In this document: positions 27,201 to 39,200 of the stretch, one piece after another
Layout: each line of letters starts with the position of its first letter
Position numbering within the stretch: position 1 is the stretch's first letter
Source of the DNA: Gibbula magus
Taxonomy: Eukaryota; Mollusca; Gastropoda; Trochida; Trochidae
Reading direction: 5' to 3'
Assembly: GCA_936450465.1 (NCBI GenBank)
Contig: OW388291.1
Coordinates: 84,489,099-84,553,098, forward strand
DNA length: 64,000 nt
Notes under the pieces: model-generated
Told to the model about the DNA's origin: nothing
The model's database searches: none
The model's input: the letters and a program-made list of their open reading frames with translations, nothing else
Translations under genes and position numbers: made by a program

Positions 27201-30200
27201 TGATTACCTGCTATTTCGTATACTGTGGCTTTGGTGTCTTCACAGAATTTTGAGTCGAACTCCCGTCTAGTAAGGTGGGAGAGCAGGTCTCTGTAATAGT
27301 CTGCCCACATAGTACAGATATCTTTGGGGGTGCTAACAGTCTTTTCATTGTACTGCAGGGACGTACATGTCACTCTACACTTTCTCTGTTTTCTAACAGT
27401 ACGATAAAATTCACCAATGTCCACTTCACAGGCAGAGTTAAGCTCAGTGAACTTCTCTCTGTCCCAATCTCTTTCAGCTTTTCTTTTCTGTCGTCGGAAG
27501 GCAGATTTAGCTCTCTTGTACTCTCTATAAGATTCATGTGAATCTCCTCTAGGCTTATCTTCAGATATCCATTGGCGTCGTCTCTCTCGCATCTGGAAGT
27601 GATAATAGTCTAGACTTGATCCTCTCCAATAGGGCCTCAGGTACGATCTGTAGTGTCCGGTGGGTATGTACATTGCTGTGGATGTGTGGATAGCACTTAC
27701 GATAGCATCATAATAGTATTCCACCATATCACTATCACAGTCTTGCAGACATGGCATAGTGTTCCCCAACATCATGTCGACCTCGGTGGAATACATTTTC
27801 AGATCCGCAACATCTGCTTTCTGCCATTTGAACGATTTCGGATTCCACACTTTCTGTCCTGTGAGAAACATATCACTTAACAGTTTCGTTACAACAGGGA
27901 AATGGTCAGATATACCGTAAGCAACATCGTCAGGTATAGTTGTCATGAGGACTGATGACTTCAGGGAGAATGGCAGAAAGATGTAGTCAATCAATGATGA
28001 CTGAGTTCCGGGTTTATTGTGCCAGGTTCTCATACTTCCTTTTGTGTCACCACAGTCGAAGGACGACAACATATTCCTTGAGTCAAGGTGTTCCTGGAGA
28101 ATATTCGATCGATATGATTTGGCATTATGGACGAGGTCGGTATTGAAATCCCCGCACAAAACAACATAGCCACAATCTAATGTTTAAATTTGGTTTAATT
28201 AAACAGACTAACAGTATATGCTATCAGGTCCAAACAACTATGGCTGTTACAAACCTATCGGACTTCTCAAGGCAATGTTGTTATCATGTGACCATCAGAA
28301 CTGTGAGAAATGTCTGTAACCTCTTCCAACCTGAATCGCTTGTTCAACCCTCCTCCTCATTGACGTCGTCTGATCTGCCCCTTTGTAAGATTGGCCTATT
28401 TCTGGTGTACATAGTACCTGTTCCAGTTCGTCTGTGGTTCTCTCTGACGGAATATACGACCAAGAATGCCCCACATATATTCAAAGGTCAGGACCTCCAA
28501 GGCAGGGTAGTAACAGCCTGACGCAGAAATCGACAACTAAAGACTGGTCTGGTGTTCGGAGGGTGGTTGTCAAAATGAGGCACTAGAACTCTGTCCAGAT
28601 CTCAGTTTGGTATCGTTGACCATTAAGGTTACCCCTTACTGTTACCAGTGGTAGCTTACAGTCGTAAAGACAACCCCAAAACATCACAGAACCACCGCCA
28701 AATGGAACATGCCCCCATTATGTTTCTCTGAGAGTATGCCACACGCGAGTTCTACCACCTGTTTGGACGGAAGTAGACGACTTCATGGTGATCCTTTCTC
28801 CATGACGCAATATTCCAATGGCTACGTTTTCAACACCAAGCTAATCATGCTGTTTGTGTTCACGTGGTAACATAGGTATTCAGGGCCCTTATTCTCGAAA
28901 CGTTCGTAGCCATAATAATTCTTAACTTTGATCGTAGCCAATGTATTAAGAATGGGCTTAAGAAGTTCGTAGGGCTACGAACCTTTCGAGAATAAGGGCC
29001 CAGGTACGATATCAACAGCCTTCAGACGATCACAGACAGTCCTTGAACTAATGCAGCGATGAGGTAACCATTCTCTTTTCGGGACAGTGCTTGGTGTAAA
29101 AGGATAGCGTCTAAACAATTCCCAGAAGGGCTGCATCTTCTCTTTGTGACGTACAGAGAGCTCTACCTGGACGGGGAGGTCACTGACGTCGTTTATCCGT
29201 TGGTAACTTACTGTTGAAGGACGACGACCCCGAATCTTTGTCTCATGGACAATCCGGCCTTTATCATGCCAATAACTTGCCATCGTTTACCCTACTGAGT
29301 TGTAGCGATGCATGCGTTCCCTGAGCCACAGACAGGACACTGCTACACATGCATTTTACTATGACTGGTATGAAAACCAAGATATGCAATAAAATAGGTA
29401 TTTCTAAGAGATTGTTCTTTTCAGTGAGCAATCTTTACATATCCACTGTTCCCTGATTGCCACCATATTTTAATACTATACCTTTGTTTAAGTTGTTCAC
29501 ATTATTTTTTTGTATTGGCACAATTATACCCAAAGTAGGCTCTTTAGAAAAATTACCCTTTTCAATTACATGCATCTGATTGAACAGCAGTTGTGTGACA
29601 ACACCTTTGAATTGATGTTCTACATTTAACAAGTAACCATTCATTTTCAGTGGGAATCCAGAGGTGCGTGAGTGAGTGAGTTATTGTTTAACGCCGCTTC
29701 GGCAGTATTGCAGCCATTAGCGGCGAGAATCCAGAGGTATTCAGGGCTAAAGTGAAGGTTTGAATGTGAACACATGTGCTCTACCTGGACACGCTGGGGT
29801 TGGGCACTCCACTGATGTAGATCATACGACCAGGGAACAGGCCTCCCGGGATACTGGCGGTGTAGGGCGTCGGCTGCAACACACACGAGCAGCAGTGAGA
29901 CAAGGAGGAGAAGGTTCATTCAAATTATTATATTCGACAGTTCACATTTCAAAGCTTGTCTCGGTCCCTTTTAACATAAACAAGAGTCATCAGAAGATGA
30001 CATATCCCACCGGTCCCACAAAATTTGTAAAACACATCTTTGACAGATACTGGTGTATCTACTACCGTAGTTCAGTTAGTGGGTATTACAGATGCTGAGT
30101 TTCAGGTATGTTAAGGGTTTTGGACCTCTGCTCCAGAAGCAATCAAAATCAAACACGTTTCTATGGAAACAGAACATTTTTTTCAGAAAGGCACCACTTC

Positions 30201-33200
30201 AATCAGTGGGTAATACACATGCAAAGTTTTAGGAAGATGAACGGTTTTGGAACTGTGATCCGGAAACGAACCTGTCCAACTTCATCACGTTATTATGGAA
30301 ACGCAAACAAAAAAAAGTTCAGAAATCTGAAAATATCAAAAGCCACCACTTCAGTTAGTGGGTAATACACATGCAAAGTTTCAGGAATACATGATGAATG
30401 GTTTTGGAGCTGTGCTCCGGAAACGAGCGTGTCTCTGAACAAAGTCCAAATTCAACACGTTTCCATGGAAACGAAAACAAAATATTTTCAGAAATCTGAA
30501 AATATCAAAAGGCACCACTTCAGTTGGTGGGTAATACAAATGGAAAGTGTCAGGTAGATATCACGAACGGCTTCCGAGTTCTGCTCCGAAACGAAATGAG
30601 TACGGACGGACGGACAGGCAGACGGACAGGGCGACGACTATATCCCATGGTATTACATACCGGTGGGAAAGCAACCTCAGCAGTAAATACATCATACTAA
30701 CATCTAAGGACGTTCCTTACAATTGTTTCTGAGCATCTTCAGTTGTCAGATTCAGATAGACTGTATAGCCTCACAGTCCTGTAGCTTCTGTATACATTTT
30801 CACTGACAGTGTCAGTCATACACCAGAAATTTACATAACTGTTTTGAAATATGATAATTAAATCATTGTATTATAATTGTTCAATACAGTATTTGTTTTA
30901 TGATAAAACGATATATTTTTTAATTTTGCTCTATAATCTATTTAAAGGGAAAAGGGTCAGAGGTATCTCCCTTGCAGCTGAAATTGGCAATTTCTCAAGG
31001 GTTTGTTTCAAATCATTATTCAAGTAAGCCTGGACACATCTGATTTTTTTGGTTAATGTTGTCATTGAATAGCATTTCTATGAAATTAATTGACATGAAT
31101 GTGAATGTTTAACAGAAAACTTTGGAAAAAAATTGGTTAACTTTCAATTTCAGTCAAAATGCTTTCAAATAAAATTAAGATTGCACATATGTAACCATAA
31201 ACCTTTTTTGAATAAATATGTTGATGGTGTGAAACCCAGCAACCCCGCTTCTATCTCAAATACGAGCACTATGAGCACGGTAACCCCAGATATAGATTGA
31301 GCATATGTTTATAGTGAAATTTTAATTTCTTGAGATTATTAAAATGTTGAGGAAATTCCTTAACATCACACTAGAGGTATCACCTTAGTGACTTTAGATT
31401 CAGGTTTCCCTAGGCTTGTGTGCATTGATCATCGTCTACAGAGTTTCTAGAGTTCAATACTTGCATGCTTCTGTGTTGCAGTTAACATTGTGTTTGAAGA
31501 ATTCATCCTATTGATGATGTTTCAAACAAGGGATACAATGGTACAATCTTCAATTTCAGGGTACTGCATTGTACCGCCACTCACCGGGTTGTACGCGGGT
31601 GGATACCCTGGCGCAGGGGCGGGAGTCTGTAACATGAACATAAGATCAGAGGGTTAGTTACTTAGTGTAAGCATAACAGCAGGATTTAAGTCATCAAAGG
31701 GTCGCATCCTCCAAATTGCACCACATTTTGAGAGAAGGGTAACTTTAGTCTTCATCCAACAAAGATAATATTTTTAAAATTTTACCTTCCAACTATTACC
31801 AGTTATACCATTATTTAGGGGGGAATCTGTGGTAGACCATTTTACATCACCTCGTCAAGCTGAATAATGGTAGCATTGCTTACGAGTGCGTCCCTAAGAA
31901 GTAATAATATATTCATTTATAAAGCATATGAGTAAAGTAAGGATAACCAATCCAAATTTCGTGGAATTACCCTCACTCCTGTTTTAGAAAAAAGTGTTAC
32001 GATTGGGTTATTCTATTTAGAATAGATAATTGGGCTACTGATTTTAAACGGTTTCCCCGCCCGTTTCAGTTTGGTTCCAGGATGTTACAAGTTACAACAG
32101 TTTGGGCTTAACGGCAAACTATGGAGAATTCTCCACATTTTGTCATCTTCAACGCAGTCACGTGTTTGTATGAGTGGTTATATTTCAGATTTATTTCCTA
32201 TGCAGCAAGGTGTTGGTCAAGGACGTGCGTTATCGGCATGGCTATTGACACTCTATATCAATGACCTCCTACATGATATTGATATATCTGGAAGAGGGTT
32301 GCTACTTCCTTGGGGTAGCACGCAAGATATACTACATTGTATTGTCAGATAATACCGCACTATTGAGCTGTACAGAGCAGAGCACTGACACAATTTCGAT
32401 GTGGTATTGCTGGTTTTAACATACAATTATAAAGAAGTTCAAAAGATGCAGATATCACCATCGCCATGTGTCCATATTGTCCAAATAAGCTAGAAGCTAG
32501 CTAGCTAGAGTCCCATGTACTACTAGAATGTCCATTATATACTGATTTACGAATCAAATACTTACCATGTTATTATTACAACAACCCTTATTTACATATA
32601 TTCATAACTCCTTTGAATTCAAAATCAGCAAACATCGTATTACGTTTAGCCCTGTATTGTTCAAAAGTAATATCTTCACGTACAGTTAAATTGTAAGCAA
32701 TATCAATGCGCTCAGGATTGTATCTTACTATGAATGTCAATGTACTGTTGGCCTCATGGCCATTCATACAAATAAAATCATCTGTTTTTTCTATCTGTCT
32801 GTACCTCCGATAGTATCCAATGTCTACTCAATATTATCCAGAAATATACTCAAAAATGGCCACCTTGCCCGGTGGTATATTTGCTTGTAATGTCCGGTGT
32901 CAAGGAAAGATTACGGAGTTCAGGCATAATTTTATGAAAACGTTCTCCAAAAAGGTGTTCTATAATCGCTAGGGATAACCTTGGTTTGTTGTCAATGCAT
33001 TCTTACATAGACTAAAGACTGTTGTTTCGCCAATTGTGTTCTGCCGACTCTCACTTCATCTTCAAACAGATCCTCCATTTCAGATTGGCTCAATATAAAT
33101 GTGATGGAAGTAGATGCAAAGGTTCGAAAAATGTAACTATTCACCCATGTTCAATATGTTGCAATTATGTTTCAAAGATGACCTTGATGACAAAGATGAT

Positions 33201-36200
33201 TGACTCCTTTCAAAATGCATCGGCTGTTGCAAACAAAACGGTATGGTCAATACGTGTGGAGGAGCAAGTTCATAAAACTGATGATTGTACATAAACTGTG
33301 AAATTAAGTGTAGGAAAAGCCTTCACAGGTATTCAATTTTACGCCAGCCAAATGTTAACAACGTTTGGCTGACTACACTAACTAATCCTATTGCGTTTCT
33401 TCAATGTGAAAGTACATTTCTCATTCAGGAACAAGAGTGCTTCTGTTGGACATATGACTATGAAACAATGACTATTGTTAAATATGTAAGTCTATTTTGC
33501 AAACAGGCTCAATGTTCACAGGATGAACTGTTTGTGTCTCTTGATAGATTAGATGTCGAAACTGGTGTCAGTATATGGGATGACGATGTGTTTTACTCGC
33601 GGGAACGCTGAATGAAAAAGTATATCTTCTTGATGAAAATGTTTGTTTCAATTGTATAAAGATGATTAGCAAAACTGTCAGACAGTGGCAGAATTACTTT
33701 ACAAAATGTTTCTAAATAATGTACATTTATTATATACAACATATATATGCGTACTGTAATTCACTTTCTGACATCTAAACTTTAATTTATTAAAGAAATA
33801 GATTTCATAATGTGTTTGTTCACTGGTTTATAAACGGTTTGAAAGGTTTGAAAAGTTAAACTGGTATAAATGCCGGAGCTTGTCGACGGCATTTATACTA
33901 CAATTTAACTTGAACTAACCTCTATCATAGCTATAATCATCAATCACAAAATCTACCGGGGTACTACACTGTACCGCCACTCACCGGGTTGTAGATGGGT
34001 GGATACCCTGGTACAGGGACCTGAAACATGAGGATAAAATCAGAGGATTAGTTACTTAGTATCAGGAGCTGGATTTTAAGTCAACAAATGCTTCATTACT
34101 TAAAATTGTATCCCGGAAACGACTTAATTTTGTGCATTGAAATTTCAAATTTAGTCCACATCAAACAAGGAGGATATTTTGAAGGTAGACACAAGGCATA
34201 TCATAGATATAATCATCATAGGTCTAATCATCAATCACAATATCTACCAGGGTACTGCAATGTACCGTCACTCACCGGGTTGTAGGGGGGTGGAAACCCT
34301 GGTGCAGGGGCGGGAGTCTGAAACATGAGGATAGGATCAGGGTGGCACCACTTTGAATTGCAACGGGAACAAGAAGGAATATCATCTACAGAGTTTGTTG
34401 AACTCAATGCTTGCTTTCTTCTTTGTTCCAGTTAAGATTGTGTTGGCAGAATCAATGATATCGATAATCTACTTCCACGAAAACAAACAAGGCATATCAT
34501 AGGTATAATAACCAATCGAACACTATCAACCAGGGTACACATTCTACCGGTATCACTCACCGGGTTGTAGACGGGTTGTGCGGGTGGATACCCTGGCATA
34601 GGGGCGGGAGTCTGTAACATGAAGATCAGATCAGAGGGTTAGTTACTTAGTGTAAGCATAACAGCTAGAGAATATGAATATGAATATATAGCTAAGAATA
34701 TGTGTTGTCATTAATTCCAACACATCAAACCATTTAGTTGATAAATAAATTAAATGAACAAACTTTACTTCCCAAGAAGATATCAGCTTTAAGGATGGAG
34801 AGATTCTGGAGGAAAATTCATAAATGTGAAAAGTTTACTGATGCCCCACGACGGACAGCCGATGACGGCCATGTGATGAGCCCGGTGCTCGGGAAAAAAG
34901 CAACAGGGAAAAAGTAACGGAAAAAAGTAACCTCAAAGGCACAAGGTGGGTCTCTGAGGCCCATCAGAGTGTTCTCATGCACTCAAAAGCTTTATTATTG
35001 GAAGAATTTTAATTTCTTTCTATCTAATCCTCAAACACATCAATATATTTCATTCTTCAAAAGCATTCGAACAAAAAATATAGAATGTGTTAATTATTGT
35101 AAGAAATATGTTGTTGTTACACTAAGGCACAAGGTGGGCTTCTGAAGCCCAGTCATGTTTTGTGCCTGCTAATAAGACTTTGAAAGCTTTTCTTGTGTCA
35201 GACAGTGCTTATATGTAATAGTAGTTCACCATGAAGAGGGGTAGACCTAGTTGTAACGATATGTTTCTGTTTAACGGTGACGGTGCTCTCACACCCTACA
35301 ATAGTGCACGCCATGAGTCTGCACGTGCAGAGCATCTAGCTGCATGCTGGTCCTTCCTTGTATAACCTTCAGTCTTGTACCAAATGTTGTGATGTCAACA
35401 ACTGTAAGGTTCAGGATCAAGAGCTTCATTGTTGATAGTGTCTCACCTGTATATGCAGTGAAACAGTGAGAGCAAAACGGTAGTCGTCAGTCTTGAAAAT
35501 ACAATAGAACTAACTCCACTAGTCAGTCAACACCCACGCTACGTAACAACAGTGGTAAACTCAATAATGTTGCCAAAATATCATAACAGAAATGCAGTGA
35601 AGGACAATCAAACCTTTAAAAAATACATGGAATTTGTTGCAATCAAATAGTGACCTTTTCAAAGGGCGAAAATATACCAAAATACAAACTCCAAATAATT
35701 AGAAATACATTAAAATAACATTTTAGAACGTTGGATACATGTCCTTTGAGCTCAACCTTTTTTACAACTTTTCCGTGATTGTGATAGCAATTTCAGCTAC
35801 ATAGCACTACATTTACAGCATCAGTAGTGCCATATATTCGTATCAACTTCCCAATGCAAGGCATAACTCTTGCCAGTCTCCATTACTGGTCGATTTAGGC
35901 CTTGCAGTATTTCCTTAGCAAATCTGTGCTTAGAAATCCAGGCCCACCATGCATTTCTGGTGCAGCGATTCACTGTCTAGGCACAACAAAGCGAGGGAAA
36001 TACCGCAAGGCTTAAATCAGCCAGTAATGCAGGCTGGCAAGAGTTATGACTTGCGTTTGGAAGTTGTATTCGTATGTGTAATACCCCTGGGCCTCCGAGG
36101 CCCATCTTGTGCCTTATGTGATCTAAAAACGCGAACGATCTCAAAAAGTTTATGTTAGGACATGTATTGAATCTTAATCCATGATCCTAGTAGTAGTATA

Positions 36201-39200
36201 TATCAATGTTATTTTCATAATCTTCTTCAATGACTAGATTAACAACATTAATTCAAGTCAATGCCATTCTCTTATTGTTGCTTTCTATAAAATCTGTGCC
36301 TTTTTCTACTGTTACATTTTTCCCGTTACTTTTTTTCCTGTTTCCTGTCCTGAGTTCAATTCATTCCAAATTAGGACTCAGTTTCAGCTGCATACAACTC
36401 GTATAAAATATCCGAGTATTTGTCACAAGCTAAAGCAAAATAAGATAGAGATAAAATATGAAGAGATTTTTATGCATTAGGGGAAATAACTCACGGCGCC
36501 TCCCTGAAACTTGACGTAGCTGATGTTGACCTCACCGCAAAGAACAAGATACTGCACACTCTCTTTGGGGAGACGATGGTTAAAGTTGCAAAAGTGTACC
36601 CCGTTGACCGATACCTGGGAGCGAATTAAGTCATCAAACTTAGACACAGTTTAGTTGACAGTTTCTTTCTTATTGTGTTACATATACAGTCATATAAAAT
36701 AAATATATCATATCATATCAAAATCTTAATCATTCAGATTACAGTTTATACAAAAAGTGAAAAATTATTGCTAATTTGTAGTTTTAGATAGTTTAGATTT
36801 TGTGTTTCTACTCTTTCAAGTTAGAGGGAGGTAAATGTGTGAGAATTGTTCTTACACACTGTAAGTCCTTAACGTTAAACTGAAGAAAAGCATATTGGAC
36901 TTTTGTTTGCATTTTAATCAAAAAGTTATTCAAACCAAATCTGTTTTCTCTAGTTACAGTTCAGCGAGTTACCATCCAGTAGTGTTCATCACTCAAGTAA
37001 AGTGAAAGTCAAGTCAACGAGTTTATTTATGTAAGTTATCATAAGTTATTATATCTGTATAAAACAGTGATACAGTTCCCCATTAATCAAACTGTCTCAC
37101 CTTGTAGTGGTGACTGTCAGCGAGGATGATGATCTCGAAGGGAGTTCCCTTCTTAAAGGGGAATCCCCCTCCTCTCTCCTCGGAGCCCCAGCCTCCATGC
37201 TGATGGTGGTTGCGAACGACAACACTTTCGTTGAAGCGCGGATTGAAATGGAGCGCTACGTCACCGAGTGGGTTCATCTGAGGGCTCAACGACAGGTTGA
37301 TGCTGAAACTAAGCACAGAAAACAGGGTCAGTTCTTTTTCTTATAAATTATCATTTTGAAAATTAAACTGCCGAAACTTTTACTACCTAAACATTGTGAT
37401 CGGCCAATATTGAGGAATAAAAATTTGACAAAAAAGGGAATTAATAATCTGGGATTGTCCACTGGTTAAATAACCTTCATACCTCAATGTTATGCAAGGG
37501 GACCCATAGGGTTCATGTATCTATGTTTTTGGACTTTCTAACTTGAGCAGGTTAAAATTGTATGTATTGATGGTTGTCCCTCGTATCGAGCCATACATAA
37601 CAAGCCAATGACATGACTTTAAAGGTGCATCCATTGTGTTTCATAAAATTTTATTTGGCTCTAATACGTTTCAACACACCATATGTGATGTTTACAATAC
37701 ACATAAATTCACTTATCTTGCATATTCATCCCCAATCGCCAAACATATCATATTTACTATTTTCCAATGAAAATCGAGTAACCTCATTATGCATGTGTAG
37801 AAACCGAAAGTGAACGTCCTATTTACATGCACAGTAGTTATATGACCTATTGAACATTATTAACCCAATTTTGTTATTTTGTCTGGTGTAAATAAGATTA
37901 AAAAATTACGTTTGACGCTGTGGCGCGCGCCACACGCGGTGCATTGTCCGGTTTTCGATCAGAAATCATTACTTTTACCTTCATATCGTCAATATACTAA
38001 GTCCAGTATCATTAAAATGGTTGTTTTCGGTAACAGTTGGTACTTCTCAATAAAATAAGACCATTTACAACGTTTGTCATATTTGACCCCCAACAACACA
38101 ATGGATGTACCTTTAAATCCAGCAATGTTGGCCGAGTAGTATAGTTTCAGGAGTAAAATAAGAGCAACGTTAGTTATATTATGCCGCATAACTCATTAAG
38201 ATGGTAATGTGGAAAACAAAGGGTTAATGAGACCACCCTCCACAACGAACTTTTCAGTCAGACCAATTTGAAATTGCTCGCGCTGTGTTCGAAAGTCACG
38301 TGACCTAAGTATTTGCAGATATGTTGCGTATCACCAAGTAGATATCTTAACAGGCAATTATATGTAATTAAGGATATAATCGAAATATAAATGTAAATAC
38401 TGACTCTGGTTTGCTGGACTCTCAAATGATTGCTTTACATTTCTAACTCATGACGGCATGCCTACATAACCATTTTAATGAGTTACTCTGCATAAGTAAC
38501 GCTGCTCCCCTCTCCTTCATGTACTCCCCTAAACTGTACTATTTGGCAGGGTCCAGATGGGAAGACCGATCAGCGATCATCAACTTTCAAATCATGATAT
38601 TTCGCAGGCTGACAAAATACACGCTTCATACACTCATTGGTATCTGAATCATATGGTTGTGGACTTTCCCTAATCGAGCAGGGAAAGGCTTTTGTACTGA
38701 TGATTGTGAACGTTTCTTTCTTGAGCAGGTAACAGCTTTATACACTGATGATTGTGGACTTACCTTACTGGAACAGGTAACTGGTTATTGAACTAATGAT
38801 TGTGGACTTATCCTGCTTGATCTGTTCATTGGTTTATCTACTGACGATTGTGGACGTATCTTGCTTGAGCGAGTAAATGTTTTGTTGCACTGATGATTGG
38901 TTACATGGTTACACTTGGTAACACTTACTACGTAGAGCGGTGGTTACAGGTGCCCTGGATGACAACCATCTTCCCATTCTGCAGACCCCCGGGGATCGGA
39001 CAGTTGTACGGGATGGTCTGCAACAGTCGAATAGTAGGTCTTGCAAGAACAGTTGATTGATAATGGTATAAAGATATGTACAGACATGTTATGGGAAAGA
39101 TAAGGACCTTTCCTCTTTTTAACTTATATATTTTCTGGATGACAACAGTCAACTTCTGAAAATACACAATGTGAAAATATTAATAAAATCTTCCTGTTCT

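Noticed and set aside
28975..29283. Minus 102-codon frame as a separate host gene
   Set aside because: Its content matches the N-terminal DNA-binding part of Tc1 transposases and it is cut off by the nested foldback.
29785..29919. A minus-strand MNLLLLVSLLLVCVAADA start that looks like a signal peptide in front of galectin exon 9
   Set aside because: It is the polypyrimidine tract of the exon 9 acceptor read as codons, and it is in a different frame from the galectin exon.
33022..33611. Plus frames of 90 and 108 codons as small host genes
   Set aside because: They align in order with the C-terminal region of the LINE polymerase at 25-27 kb and so belong to the old LINE relic.
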